A stretch of DNA of 64,000 bases from Kaistella soli (GCF_019038595.1 NZ_JAHOPF010000004.1:253747-317746); one strand, 5' to 3'; positions 52,566 to 62,407 are shown, counted from the stretch's first letter. The notes: generated from the letters alone by a model not told the origin. Made by a program: numbers and translations.

Positions 52566-53171
52566 ATGTTAAAAATTCAGGCGGAAGCCAATGTTCCCAC
52601 CGAATACGGTAATTTCCGGATGATTGCATTTTCTGAAGACGAAAGCGACTGGATGCCGCACATGGCAATTATCGCCGAAAATACCGACCTTACAAAACCA
52701 ATCAACGTCCGGTTTCACTCCGAGTGTATTACCGGTGAAGTATTCCATTCAAAAAAATGTGAATGCGGACAGCAGCTTGATGCGGCGATGAAATTTATTC
52801 ATGAAAATGGCGGAATCATTATTTACCTTCGGCAGGAAGGCAGAAACATTGGAATCATCAATAAACTGAAAGCTTATTCGCTTCAGGAAAAAGGATTTGA
52901 CACCGTGGAGGCAAATCTGCAGCTCGGTCTTCCCGCTGATGACAGAGATTTTGCTGCAGCGATCGAAATTCTGAATATGCTGGATGTAAAAGAAGTAAAT
53001 CTTTTAACCAACAATCCTGAAAAAATGAAAATTGTAGTAGACAGCAATATTCATTTAAATAAAAGAATTCCTTTACAGATATCGTCCACAAAAGAAAGCG
53101 AAAGCTATCTGAAAACAAAAAAAGACTATTTCGGCCATCTTTTGACAGATGAAGATGACACAAACAATTAA
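52566..53171 (+). CDS. ribA: GTP cyclohydrolase II
   Basis: First committed step of riboflavin synthesis: GTP to 2,5-diamino-6-ribosylamino-4-pyrimidinone phosphate. Zinc ligands are in ECITGEVFHSKKCECGQQLD (C-x10-C-x-C). The catalytic block is YLRQEGRNIGIINKLKAYSLQ, shown here without its last residues, and NNPEKM follows. At 201 residues it is the stand-alone form, not the RibBA fusion. It closes a compact run of overlapping genes from tatA. Confidence 0.95.
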   Translation: MLKIQAEANVPTEYGNFRMIAFSEDESDWMPHMAIIAENTDLTKPINVRFHSECITGEVFHSKKCECGQQLDAAMKFIHENGGIIIYLRQEGRNIGIINKLKAYSLQEKGFDTVEANLQLGLPADDRDFAAAIEILNMLDVKEVNLLTNNPEKMKIVVDSNIHLNKRIPLQISSTKESESYLKTKKDYFGHLLTDEDDTNN

Positions 53172-53197
53172 CGCTTTGATTTTCCTCAAAGCGTTAA
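53168..53197. terminator. Bidirectional hairpin between ribA and deoD
   Basis: A 12-bp stem TTAACGCTTTGA / TCAAAGCGTTAA overlapping the ribA stop; T tails are short on both sides, so efficiency is uncertain. Confidence 0.65.
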
Positions 53198-53223
53198 TTA
53201 TTATAAGAAGTTAAATCTGATTC

Positions 53224-53931
53224 TTAAAATTGCAATGCTGTTTCTAAAGCCAGTTCAATCATTGGTTTCAAAGCTTTTTCTCTTTGGTCGGCTGAGATCT
53301 GTTCCCGTGTTGGAATAATATCCGAAACCGTAAGAATGGTCGCTGCATTTTTTCCCAAATACTGTGCGTTCGCGAACAACGCAAAAGCTTCCATCTCTAC
53401 AGCTGAGCAGTTATATTTCGTAGCAATAGCTGGAATTCCCTCTTCTTTTCTGTAAAAAATATCACTGGTATGAATATTTGTCGGCTGAATATCTAAAGAC
53501 AACGCTTTTGCCGTTTCATTGATAAGACCAAACGCATTTCCCTGATTCTTAATTAGCTCACCCTCGATTCCCCAGGCGTGTTTTGCGTAGGTAGATTCAC
53601 TAGCAGAATTTTCAACGTTCAGCAGATCAAAAAGTTTTAAATCTGAAGTGTAAGCTCCGCAGGTACCAATTCTAATAATCGTATCCACTTCATACTCAGT
53701 AAAAAGCTCAAAAGAATAAATACCGATACTCGGGATGCCCATTCCACTTGCGCCCACGGAGATTTCTTTTCCTTTGTAGATTCCCGTAAAATAAAATATA
53801 TTTCTAGTTTGGCTGACTAATTTCACTTCATTCAGAAAATTATCAGCAATATATTTTGCCCGAAGAGGATCTCCCGGCTGTAAAACTGTTTTAGCGATTT
53901 CCCCCTTTTTTGCGGCAATATGAACACTCAT
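53224..53931 (-). CDS. deoD: Purine-nucleoside phosphorylase, DeoD type
   Basis: Reversibly phosphorolyses purine (deoxy)nucleosides; hexameric NP-I family. The start SVHIAAKKGEIAKTVLQPGD contains the phosphate-binding Gly/Arg (PGDPLRAKYIA), IIRIGTCGAY a second phosphate Arg, VEMEAFALF the ribose-binding Glu, and TVSDIIPTREQ the base-binding Asp. I use ATG 53931 (235 aa) rather than the 41-codon longer frame; a near-consensus -7 box TACATTTA lies at 53956-53963. Confidence 0.93.
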   Translation of the reverse strand: MSVHIAAKKGEIAKTVLQPGDPLRAKYIADNFLNEVKLVSQTRNIFYFTGIYKGKEISVGASGMGIPSIGIYSFELFTEYEVDTIIRIGTCGAYTSDLKLFDLLNVENSASESTYAKHAWGIEGELIKNQGNAFGLINETAKALSLDIQPTNIHTSDIFYRKEEGIPAIATKYNCSAVEMEAFALFANAQYLGKNAATILTVSDIIPTREQISADQREKALKPMIELALETALQF

Positions 53932-54029
53932 AATATGATATTTTAAATAGAATTTTAAATGTAAGGAATTCTGCACAAACCCGAAATTTTCAGCCTCTGA
54001 AATTACCATTTTGTAAGAAAAATCATACG

Positions 54030-54058
54030 AAAAAGAAACCCACTGAAAAATCAATGGG
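54030..54058 (-). terminator. Rho-independent terminator of the lipoprotein gene at 54.1-54.6 kb
   Basis: The stem CCCACTGA / TCAATGGG (one G.U pair), loop AAAA, T-rich tail on the minus strand. Confidence 0.8.
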
Positions 54059-54096
54059 CTTAATCTGAAAATATTTTGTCGTGAAGAAAAACTTGT

Positions 54097-54591
54097 TTAG
54101 TTTCTATCCGGAATGTTGTAATATCTGATTACGCTTTGGTAATCACTGTAATCAACATTTGCATTTTTTCCCTGAGAAGCAGGAACTAATACGATGCGGA
54201 AACGCTGATTATTAAGGTAAGAATTAATAAAAGCCGGAGTTTGTGTTGCAAAATCAATTGTTCCGCCTGCTTTTATCAGCACATCACTTTTCGTGAAATC
54301 GAAATCATAATCCAACTCGCCTTCATTCAGGAATAAAGTTCTTGGAATCTGTTGCCAAATTGCGTTCCCATTGTCCGTCCCCGATTGCCTGTACACCAAA
54401 ACAACATCTGTACTTGCGATATTAATTCCCTGTGAAACGGTAAAATTATTCGAACTGTTAAAAGAACCAGTAATGTCCTTCATCATTGGGTAGGTATCAC
54501 CGTCACCGGCAACGGTATCATTTCTGTCGGTACAGCTGAATACTGTAAATCCGAAAATTGCAAGAAGCAATATGGTAAAGTAATTTTTCAT
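54097..54591 (-). CDS. Predicted lipoprotein, function unknown
   Basis: 164 residues from ATG 54591 with signal peptide and lipobox (GFTVFSC, Cys 20). The remainder is Asn/Asp/Ser-rich with alternating strands (FTVSQGINIASTDVVLVYRQ), suggesting an extracytoplasmic beta-sandwich. It resembles unnamed proteins seen in Chryseobacterium; no function can be assigned. It is transcribed toward deoD but ends in its own terminator. Confidence 0.72.
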   Translation of the reverse strand: MKNYFTILLLAIFGFTVFSCTDRNDTVAGDGDTYPMMKDITGSFNSSNNFTVSQGINIASTDVVLVYRQSGTDNGNAIWQQIPRTLFLNEGELDYDFDFTKSDVLIKAGGTIDFATQTPAFINSYLNNQRFRIVLVPASQGKNANVDYSDYQSVIRYYNIPDRN

Positions 54592-54677
54592 TTTTTTAAG
54601 ATTTTTATGAAGATTAATATTTGTCAATATCTCAAGATGTATGCCAATAAACCCGGGAATTTAAATTTTAAATATCG

Positions 54678-54685
54678 TATTTTTG
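54678..54685 (+). promoter_or_regulatory. Bacteroidota -7 box (TATTTTTG) for the GH3 gene
   Basis: A perfect TAnnTTTG 22 bp before ATG 54707. Confidence 0.7.
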
Positions 54686-54706
54686 TTCATCATCATATTA
54701 TAGATA

Positions 54707-56434
54707 ATGAAAAACATAAAAAGTAAAATTACGTTCGTCCTTATTATTGTTTTTTCTTTAAAAATATCGGCTCAGTACCAGCCTAAAAATATCACTAAAG
54801 AAGATCTAAAGAAAGCCAATGAATGGGTCGACAAAACTTATAATTCCCTTTCACAGGACGAAAAACTCGGCCAGCTGTTTATTATTGCGCTTTATACCAA
54901 CAAAGGTGAAGATTTCATTAATAATGTCCGCAATACTGTAGTAAATGAACAGATTGGCGGATTAATCCTGATGCAGGACGATGCTGCCAGAGAAATCAAT
55001 CTGGTGAACGAGTTTCAAAGCAAGTCGAAAGTTCCGATGATGATTGGGATGGATGCAGAATGGGGAATTTTCCAGAGGATTGCAACCGCGCATAAATTTC
55101 CCTGGGCGATGACTCTAGGTGCAATCCAAGACAAAAATCTGATCAAAGAAATGGCGGCCAAGATCGCGGAAGACTGCAAAAGAATGGGAATTAACTGGGA
55201 TTTCGCTCCGGTTGTAGATGTGAACACCAATCCGGACAACCCAATTATCGGAAACAGAAGTTTCGGCTCCGACGTTTCAAATGTGGTAAGTTCTGCAATG
55301 GCTTATTCCAATGGTCTTCAGGACAACAATATTTTAGCGGCGATTAAACATTTTCCCGGACACGGCGATACCAATACCGATTCTCATCTCGATTTGCCTG
55401 TGGTTTCCCATGATTTAAACCGTCTGAATTCTGTGGAACTTGCTCCTTTTAAAGCCTTAATGGACAAAGGAATTGGCGGTGTAATGGTAGCGCATTTATA
55501 TGTGCCGGCTTTAGAAAGCGGAAAAGGAATTCCAGCTTCTGTCTCTAAAAATATCATTACCGGACTTTTAAAAGAAAAATACGGCTACAAAGGTTTGATT
55601 ATTACCGATGCTCTAAATATGGGTGCCGTGGCAAAACGTTATAAACCAGGAGAACTTGATGCGCTCGCTTTCAAGGCAGGAAATGATATTATGCTTTTTT
55701 CCGACGGAGTAAAAGAAGGAAAAAGATTGATTCAGTCTGCGATCGACAGCAAAGAAATTTCCCAAACCCGCGTAGAGGAAAGCGTAAAGAAAATTCTTCT
55801 GACCAAATATTTTTTAGGACTGAATCAGTATCAGCCAAGAAATCCGGAAAACATCAACACCGATCTTAATAATGATTCTCATAAAAAACTTGTCCAGAAC
55901 CTTTACAGTAATGCGCTTACTTTGCTGAAAGACGATAAAAAACTGCTTCCGCTCAACTGTAAGGAAACCTATTACTACGTTCCTCTGGAGGAAGCACCTT
56001 ATCAAACATTCCCTGATCAGTTAAATTTAAGCACAACAGCAATCGTTATACAACCTTCGGACATCTCTGCTATTCCGGCAGATTCAAAGGTAATTGTAGG
56101 TTTTCACAAAGATAATTCTACTGCTTACAAACCTTATAAAATTTCTGCAGAAAGCAAAAAAATTCTGGCTGAATTGGCTAAAAACCAAAACGTAATTTTA
56201 AATGTTTTCGGTTCCGCTTATGCACTGAAAGATGTGGATATTTCTAAAATTTCCACAGTTTTGGTTTCTTATGAAAACAATGATGACTCAATGATTGCAA
56301 CAGCAAAAGCGCTGACCGGACAAACAAAAATTTCAGGCAGACTTCCTGTTTTGGTCAACGAAAAACTTAAAGCAGGAATGGGAACAGATTTAAATGCATC
56401 CTCAAAAATTGACCTGAATAATAAGACCAATTAA
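54707..56434 (+). CDS. Glycoside hydrolase family 3, NagZ-like (beta-N-acetylhexosaminidase)
   Basis: A 575-residue exported GH3 enzyme, signal peptide 1-22. The N-terminal barrel holds the NagZ-type KHFPGHGDTNTDSH loop (His-Asp acid/base dyad, about 217-230) and ITDALNMGAV with the nucleophile Asp. A GH3 C-terminal alpha/beta domain follows (from about 385). This loop indicates cleavage of N-acetylglucosamine from peptidoglycan fragments rather than beta-glucosidase action. The bshA gene follows within 50 bp. Confidence 0.88.
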   Translation: MKNIKSKITFVLIIVFSLKISAQYQPKNITKEDLKKANEWVDKTYNSLSQDEKLGQLFIIALYTNKGEDFINNVRNTVVNEQIGGLILMQDDAAREINLVNEFQSKSKVPMMIGMDAEWGIFQRIATAHKFPWAMTLGAIQDKNLIKEMAAKIAEDCKRMGINWDFAPVVDVNTNPDNPIIGNRSFGSDVSNVVSSAMAYSNGLQDNNILAAIKHFPGHGDTNTDSHLDLPVVSHDLNRLNSVELAPFKALMDKGIGGVMVAHLYVPALESGKGIPASVSKNIITGLLKEKYGYKGLIITDALNMGAVAKRYKPGELDALAFKAGNDIMLFSDGVKEGKRLIQSAIDSKEISQTRVEESVKKILLTKYFLGLNQYQPRNPENINTDLNNDSHKKLVQNLYSNALTLLKDDKKLLPLNCKETYYYVPLEEAPYQTFPDQLNLSTTAIVIQPSDISAIPADSKVIVGFHKDNSTAYKPYKISAESKKILAELAKNQNVILNVFGSAYALKDVDISKISTVLVSYENNDDSMIATAKALTGQTKISGRLPVLVNEKLKAGMGTDLNASSKIDLNNKTN

Positions 56435-56479
56435 AAACTGCGATTGAGTAATTTCAATATAAAAAAACTTAATAATTCT

Positions 56480-57619
56480 ATGAAAATCGGAATTCTCTGT
56501 TACCCAACATACGGCGGAAGTGGCATCGTGGCTACGGAACTTGGTATGTCGCTCGCCAATAAAGGCTTTGAAGTACATTTCATCAGCTCTGCACTTCCTG
56601 CAAGGCTCGATATTACGAATCCCAATATTTTTTTCCATAAAGTAAACGTTCAGACTTATCCGCTTTTTGAATATCAGCCTTATGACATTGCGCTTTCCTC
56701 GATGATTTACCGGGTGGTGAATTTATACAAGCTCGACATTCTGCATGCACATTATGCGATTCCGTATGCTTATGCTGCATTTATGGCGAAACAGATGCTG
56801 AAAGAAGAAGGAAAAGATATTCCTTTGGTAACAACACTTCACGGAACGGATATTACTTTAGTTGGCCAACATCCCAGCTATAAACATGCGGTGGAATTTT
56901 CCATCAATCAGTCAGATACAGTGACTTCGGTTTCCGAGAGCTTAAAAGCCGATACACTGAAGTTCTTTAATATTAAAAAAGAAATTCAGGTCATTACCAA
57001 TTTTATCGATAATTCGGAATTTGATGATTGCCACGACTGCAGCAGATCACAGTTTGCCAACGAGGACGAAAAAATTCTTATTCACGTTTCGAATCTCCGG
57101 CCTGTAAAACGGGTTTCGGAAGTTCTGCAGATTTTTAAAAATGTAAACGCGCGGGTAAAATCAAAACTCATCATTATCGGCGAAGGCCCGGAAATGGAAA
57201 AAATAACCCAGTTTCTCGAAGAAAACCCTGAGTTAATCGGTAAAATACGTCTTCTGGGAAAAGTGAACGATTTATATCGAATCCTTCAGCTTTCGGATGT
57301 ATTTCTACTGCCTTCCGAACAGGAAAGTTTCGGTCTGGCAGCGTTGGAAGCAATGGCGGCAAATACACCGGTCATCAGTTCTAATGCCGGCGGAATTCCC
57401 GAGGTCAACATTCAGGGAGAAACCGGATTTTTAGCGGAAATTGGGAATGTTGAGGCGATGAGTAATTACACCATCAAACTTTTAAGCGATGAAAAACTGC
57501 TGGCACAAATGAAAATTAATGCCAAACAACAGGCGATAAAATTTGATCTGAAAAATATCTTACCCATCTATGAAGAGATGTATGAGAGAACATTGAAAAA
57601 TTTCAAAAGCCTTGATTAA
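56480..57619 (+). CDS. bshA: N-acetyl-alpha-D-glucosaminyl L-malate synthase BshA
   Basis: GT4 glycosyltransferase that starts bacillithiol synthesis by joining UDP-GlcNAc to L-malate. KIGILCYPTYGGSGIVATEL (acceptor loop), LHGTDITLVGQHPSY, and SEQESFGLAALEAMA (EX7E motif) are BshA-specific. I start at ATG 56480 (379 aa, normal length) rather than the TTG at 56444. bshB and bshC are not visible in the window. Bacillithiol is the expected low-molecular-weight thiol of flavobacteria. Confidence 0.93.
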   Translation: MKIGILCYPTYGGSGIVATELGMSLANKGFEVHFISSALPARLDITNPNIFFHKVNVQTYPLFEYQPYDIALSSMIYRVVNLYKLDILHAHYAIPYAYAAFMAKQMLKEEGKDIPLVTTLHGTDITLVGQHPSYKHAVEFSINQSDTVTSVSESLKADTLKFFNIKKEIQVITNFIDNSEFDDCHDCSRSQFANEDEKILIHVSNLRPVKRVSEVLQIFKNVNARVKSKLIIIGEGPEMEKITQFLEENPELIGKIRLLGKVNDLYRILQLSDVFLLPSEQESFGLAALEAMAANTPVISSNAGGIPEVNIQGETGFLAEIGNVEAMSNYTIKLLSDEKLLAQMKINAKQQAIKFDLKNILPIYEEMYERTLKNFKSLD

Positions 57620-57661
57620 ATGTAAAAAGTAAATCCAACTTCATTACTTTGATGATATAAA

Positions 57662-58936
57662 ATGAATGAAAAACTCCTTCAATATCTTTGGAATTTCAAG
57701 ATTTTTAAAAATTTTGATTTCAAAGATGTGGAAGGAAATGAGTTGGAAATTCTAGATTTCGGGAAATGGAATTTCAACTCCGGTCCCGATTTTCTTTTTG
57801 GGAAAATTAAAACCAAAGATTTAGTTTTAGCCGGAAACATTGAACTTCACATTAAATCTTCAGACTGGATTTTTCACCAGCATTCCGGGAATCCTGAATT
57901 TGGCAATTTAATTCTGCATGCCGTCTTTATTCACGATGTAGAAATCGACGAACTCCAAAACAAAAATATTCCAACCCTCGAGCTTAAAGATTATATTGAC
58001 GAAACGCTGTTGTGGAAATATGAATCTTTGCTCAAAGAAAGCAGTTTTATTCCTTGTGAAAGCCTGTTTGATCCAAGAAAAATTCCTTTTCATTTCTCGG
58101 AAGAAACTTTACTGAAAAAATTAGATGAAAAATCGGTGGAGATCGAAGAGTCTTTGAAGATCAATAAAAACAATTATGAGGCAGTTCTTTTTCAGAATCT
58201 CGCGTACGCGTTCGGTTTGAAAGTAAACTCGGGAATTTTCAGGCAAATGGCAGAAACTCTGGATTTTACTGTCGTGAACAAAATCCGTCAGAACCAAACC
58301 CAGCTTGAAGCATTGTTTTTTGGAATGTGCGGTTGGCTGGAAAATCCCGAAGATGAACAGATGGTTATCTGGAAACGGGAATTCGATTTTCTAAAATCGA
58401 AATATAATCTTCCCGAACTTCGCAATACTCCTAAATTTTCCAGACTTAGACCGCCCAACTTTCCTACCATCCGGCTTTCACAGTTGGCTTCGCTGTATCA
58501 TCTGAACCAAAATCTGTTTTCAAAATTAATTTCCGCTAAAAACAATGATGAAATAAATGGTATTTTCAAAAATGTAAAAGCGAGTGAATACTGGAATAAC
58601 CGTTTTAATTTCGGGAAATTATCACCTGTGGAAGGTGAGAAATTTTTAACTCAGGATTTCATCGATCTGATCTTAGTGAATGCAATTTTACCCATGAAAT
58701 ATGCCTGTCACAAAAATTCTGATGAAAACGTCAATGATGAGATTTTAGATTTTTACCGAAATATTCCTGCCGAAAAAAACACGGTAATCGACGGATGCAA
58801 AGCAATTCACTTAAAAATTGAAAATGCTCTGGAAAGTCAGGCGATGCTTTTTCATCATAAAAATTATTGTGAAAAGAAAAACTGCCTGAACTGCGGAATC
58901 GGGTTTCAACTGTTGAGAACAGTTCCAAAAGAATAA
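57662..58936 (+). CDS. DUF2851 family protein
   Basis: A 424-residue soluble protein. The N-terminal block KWNFNSGPDFLFGKIKTKD and GNIELHIKSSDWIFHQHSG is characteristic of DUF2851. The C-terminus carries a Cys/His cluster (HHKNYCEKKNCLNCGIGFQ) that may bind a metal. The block GPDF...E.HIKSSDW.H..H resembles a nuclease-like fold, but I have no proof of activity. Starts 42 bp after bshA on the same strand. Confidence 0.85.
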   Translation: MNEKLLQYLWNFKIFKNFDFKDVEGNELEILDFGKWNFNSGPDFLFGKIKTKDLVLAGNIELHIKSSDWIFHQHSGNPEFGNLILHAVFIHDVEIDELQNKNIPTLELKDYIDETLLWKYESLLKESSFIPCESLFDPRKIPFHFSEETLLKKLDEKSVEIEESLKINKNNYEAVLFQNLAYAFGLKVNSGIFRQMAETLDFTVVNKIRQNQTQLEALFFGMCGWLENPEDEQMVIWKREFDFLKSKYNLPELRNTPKFSRLRPPNFPTIRLSQLASLYHLNQNLFSKLISAKNNDEINGIFKNVKASEYWNNRFNFGKLSPVEGEKFLTQDFIDLILVNAILPMKYACHKNSDENVNDEILDFYRNIPAEKNTVIDGCKAIHLKIENALESQAMLFHHKNYCEKKNCLNCGIGFQLLRTVPKE

Positions 58937-58992
58937 ACGTGAAATCTGACAAACCTCACCTGATACTCTTCTGCTTTCGGTGTTTTTAGTGA

Positions 58993-59000
58993 TAATTTTG
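58993..59000 (+). promoter_or_regulatory. Bacteroidota -7 box (TAATTTTG) for the AspT/YidE transporter
   Basis: A perfect TAnnTTTG 15 bp before ATG 59016. It lies downstream of the longest-frame start at 58980, which is therefore excluded. Confidence 0.75.
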
Positions 59001-59015
59001 TATAAAAATCAACCC

Positions 59016-60704
59016 ATGTTCGACTGGCTAAACACCCTTCTTCTACCTGTAGAAAACCCTACTGTCACACAATCTATCGTCGCCATAATGCTGGCGATCG
59101 GAACCGGAATTTTCTTTGGAAGATTAAAACTCGGAAAAATAACTTTTGGGGTTTCGGCGGTCATGTTCACCGGTTTATTAATGGGACATTTCGGATACCG
59201 GATACAGCCCGGAATCTTAGATTTTATCCGCGACTTCGGTCTGATTCTTTTTGTTTATGGGATCGGCTTGCAGGTGGGGCCTTCCTTCTTTTCTTCATTC
59301 AGAAATGAAGGCCTTAAATTTAATTTGCTTGCGGTTTCTACCGTTCTTTTCGGTGGAGTGATTACTTTTATTCTTTTTAAATTCACGGGCCTTAAAATTG
59401 AAGATTTAGTAGGAATCATGAGCGGTTCTGTAACCAATACTCCAGGCTTAGGTGCCGCCAAAAACACTATTGAAGAAATAAAAAACTCCTTTCCTGACAG
59501 AAACTTCAATGATCCAACCATTGGTTACGCCATTACTTATCCGCTGGGAGTTTTTGGGATTATCGGAACAATTATTATATCCAAACTACTGCTAAAAATA
59601 GATCCAGAAACGGAAATGAAAAAATTCCGGATGTCAAAGATCAATCGCGAATTGCCTTTAATGCATAAAAAAATGAGGGTCACCAATCCTGATTTTTTTG
59701 ATAAAACTTTACATCAGATCATCAAAGATTTCGGACGCGAAATTGTTGTTTCCAGACTGAAACACAGTGGTAGTGAAGCGGTGCAGTCGCCCACTTCCGA
59801 CACCCGTTTGCAGGACAGGGACGTTTTGATGATTGTAGGTTTGGAAGACGACCTGGATGTGTTTATCGCAAAAGTCGGCAGGCCGTCAACCGATTTGTTT
59901 ATTGAATCAGATCCCTATATCCACCAGAAAAACATTTTCGTTACAAAGCCTTCCGCCATTCATAAAAAACTCGCACAACTGGATCTTTACAATACTTATG
60001 ATTTGAAAGTTACGCGTGTTTTCCGCGCGGGACGGGAAATTTTACCAAGACCGTCACTTGAACTTTTCTATGGAGACAAATTAAGGGTGATCGGTTCGCG
60101 CGAAGCCATTGAGGAGGCAGAAAAAATTATTGGAAATTCAGAAAAAAAATTGCTCGAACCCGACTTTCTTTCGCTTTTCGGCGGTTTGCTTTTGGGAGTT
60201 ATTTTAGGATCTATTCCTATTGTCATTCCAAGTTTGCCGGTTCCGATAAAACTTGGTTTTGCAGCCGGACCTCTTATTGTAGCACTATTAATTTCCAGAT
60301 ATGGCGGAATTTCCTTTATTCATTCCTACATCAATAACGGGGCGATTTATTTTATGAAAGATTTTGGGATCTGTCTGTTTTTTGCAGCGGTAGGAATTCA
60401 TGCGGGTGACGGTTTTTATGAAAACTTCATCCTATATAACGGCTGGAACTGGCTGCTTTACGGCTCGGCGATCACTTTCATCCCTTTAATTACGATGGTG
60501 ATCGTGGGAAGATTTTTGATGAAAATCAATTACCTGCAGATGGCCGGAATAATGAGCGGAAGTTATACTGATCCTGCCGCTTTGTCTTTCAGTACCAATT
60601 ATCTTGATTCTGATATTCCGGTTCAGAGTTATGCGCAGGTTTATCCGCTTGTGACCATTTTCAGGATTTTCGTGGCGAGTCTGCTCATCCTGATATTTAG
60701 TTGA
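59016..60704 (+). CDS. AspT/YidE/YbjL-type antiporter with two TrkA-C domains
   Basis: 562 residues. Two repeated halves of about five membrane helices each carry the AspT duplication motif (GIMSGSVTNTPGLGAAKN and AGIMSGSYTDPAALSF). Between them lie two TrkA-C (RCK_C) ligand-binding domains (about 205-375; QDRDVLMIVGLEDDL and YGDKLRVIGSREAIEEA). Members exchange amino or organic acids, but substrate is unknown here. ATG 59016 fits the promoter box. The kinase gene follows with a TTGA overlap option. Confidence 0.9.
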   Translation: MFDWLNTLLLPVENPTVTQSIVAIMLAIGTGIFFGRLKLGKITFGVSAVMFTGLLMGHFGYRIQPGILDFIRDFGLILFVYGIGLQVGPSFFSSFRNEGLKFNLLAVSTVLFGGVITFILFKFTGLKIEDLVGIMSGSVTNTPGLGAAKNTIEEIKNSFPDRNFNDPTIGYAITYPLGVFGIIGTIIISKLLLKIDPETEMKKFRMSKINRELPLMHKKMRVTNPDFFDKTLHQIIKDFGREIVVSRLKHSGSEAVQSPTSDTRLQDRDVLMIVGLEDDLDVFIAKVGRPSTDLFIESDPYIHQKNIFVTKPSAIHKKLAQLDLYNTYDLKVTRVFRAGREILPRPSLELFYGDKLRVIGSREAIEEAEKIIGNSEKKLLEPDFLSLFGGLLLGVILGSIPIVIPSLPVPIKLGFAAGPLIVALLISRYGGISFIHSYINNGAIYFMKDFGICLFFAAVGIHAGDGFYENFILYNGWNWLLYGSAITFIPLITMVIVGRFLMKINYLQMAGIMSGSYTDPAALSFSTNYLDSDIPVQSYAQVYPLVTIFRIFVASLLILIFS

Positions 60705-60713
60705 AAAATTTTA

Positions 60714-60721
60714 TATATTTG
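60714..60721 (+). promoter_or_regulatory. Bacteroidota -7 box (TATATTTG) for the histidine kinase
   Basis: A perfect TAnnTTTG just after the transporter stop, 15 bp before the TTG at 60737, favouring that start over the TTG at 60701. Confidence 0.65.
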
Positions 60722-60736
60722 AGAAAAAACAACGCC

Positions 60737-62407
60737 TTGAAATTCAACCTTATTATTCTGTTGATACTTCTTATTTCATGCAGAGAGAATAAAACATCTC
60801 CTCCTGCAGCAAAAACCAACTCTTATTATGAAAAAGCGTGGTATTATCTAGATCATCATAATAAAGACAGCGCTTTTGTTTTTCTTAATAAAGCCAAAAC
60901 TGAATTTGCGAAAGCGAAGGATAGTCTTGGTATCGCAAAATGCCTGATGAACATGGCAACGATACAGACCGATTACGGGGATTATCTGGGCAGCCAGGAG
61001 AATGCAGTTCAGGCGGTTAAATTATTCGAGAATATCAAAGACACCACTTACCTTTCCAGTAATTATAATCTGATGGGTACCAATGAGTTAAATCTAAAAA
61101 ACTTCAGCGAAAGTATCTTTTATTTAAAACAGGCAGTAAAAAGCACCAATATTAAAGAGGATAAAGAAATTTTCCGAAATAATCTTGCAATGTCTTATGC
61201 GAAACAAAAGCAATATGATTCTGCACTTTCAATTTTCCGCGATTTATTAAAGAGCAACAGCAAAAACGCTTTGTTTCTTGACAATAAAGCTTTTACAGAA
61301 TGGAAAAAAAACAAAGATTACCATGCAGAACCTGAAATGTTACTTGCGCTGCAAATCAGGGAAAAGGAAGGTCTTATTTTAGGACAGAATGCCAGTCACT
61401 CCCACCTTTCGGAGTATTTCAGTGAAAAAAATCCGGAACTTGCTCTGGGCCATGCACGGCAGATGTATGAGGCAGCGCATAAAGCTAAGAGCCCGACGGA
61501 CCGGCTTGAAGCCTTACAAAAACTGATTGATCTCGAAGACGGAGCAACTTCCAAGCAGTATTTTAAAGTATATCAAAAGCTTCATGACAGCCTGGAAACT
61601 GAAAAAAACGAAGCAAAAAACCAGTTTGCCCTCATCCGCTATGATTCAGAAAAAAACAAGGCAAATTTTCTAAAAGCACAAGTCGAAAATTCCGAACAGA
61701 AGTATCATATTCTGAAGCAGAATGTTGCCTTAGCTGTTTTGTTAGGGGTATTGATAAGCGCCTATTTCTGGTATAAAAGGAGAAAAAAAAGAATGGAACA
61801 GGAAAACCTGTTTAAAATAGAAAAGACCGAACTTAAATACTCCAAAAAAGTACACGATGTGGTCGCAAACGGTGTTTACCAAATTATGACGGAAGTGGAA
61901 AATCAGCCACAACTGGACAGAAACACCCTGCTCGACAAGCTGGAAACCATCTACGAAAAATCACGCGACATTTCCTACGATGAAGCGTTGAAAGACTCAG
62001 AGCAAAATGACACCCAAAAAACAACTGCTCTTATTGAATCCTATTCTTCCGACCTTACCCAAATCTTCATCATCGGAAACGAGGAAAGCTTCTGGGAAAA
62101 TTTAAATTCCAAAATAAAATCAGAAATACATCTTATTCTGCAGGAGCTTCTCGTCAATATGAAAAAACACAGCGCTGCAAAAAATGTGTCGATAAGGTTC
62201 GAGAAAACTGCAGACAGACTAAATATATTATACTTTGATGACGGAATCGGGCTTCCGAAAAATGATTTTCAATATAAGAATGGTCTGAGGAATACGGAAA
62301 ACCGTATTTTTTCCTGCAACGGTATTATTACTTTTGACAGAGAAACACAGAAAGGAACAAAAATAAAAATTGAGTTTCCTTTGGAAAAAAACTATAAATA
62401 TGTTTAA
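60737..62407 (+). CDS. TPR-containing lipoprotein-type sensor histidine kinase
   Basis: 556 residues from TTG 60737 (KFNLIILLILLISC: lipobox signal). Several TPR repeats (about 25-245, e.g. ESIFYLKQAVKSTN) form the periplasmic sensor. A short coiled coil leads to one transmembrane helix (about 329-346, NVALAVLLGVLISAYFWY). The dimerisation helix has a possible phospho-His in KKVHDVVANGVYQIM, and the HATPase_c domain shows ELLVNMKKHS (N box), FDDGIGLP (G1) and GLRNTENRI (G2), the NarL-partner type. An alternative start at 60701 overlaps the transporter stop (TTGA). The cognate regulator overlaps its end by 8 bp. Confidence 0.87.
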   Translation: MKFNLIILLILLISCRENKTSPPAAKTNSYYEKAWYYLDHHNKDSAFVFLNKAKTEFAKAKDSLGIAKCLMNMATIQTDYGDYLGSQENAVQAVKLFENIKDTTYLSSNYNLMGTNELNLKNFSESIFYLKQAVKSTNIKEDKEIFRNNLAMSYAKQKQYDSALSIFRDLLKSNSKNALFLDNKAFTEWKKNKDYHAEPEMLLALQIREKEGLILGQNASHSHLSEYFSEKNPELALGHARQMYEAAHKAKSPTDRLEALQKLIDLEDGATSKQYFKVYQKLHDSLETEKNEAKNQFALIRYDSEKNKANFLKAQVENSEQKYHILKQNVALAVLLGVLISAYFWYKRRKKRMEQENLFKIEKTELKYSKKVHDVVANGVYQIMTEVENQPQLDRNTLLDKLETIYEKSRDISYDEALKDSEQNDTQKTTALIESYSSDLTQIFIIGNEESFWENLNSKIKSEIHLILQELLVNMKKHSAAKNVSIRFEKTADRLNILYFDDGIGLPKNDFQYKNGLRNTENRIFSCNGIITFDRETQKGTKIKIEFPLEKNYKYV

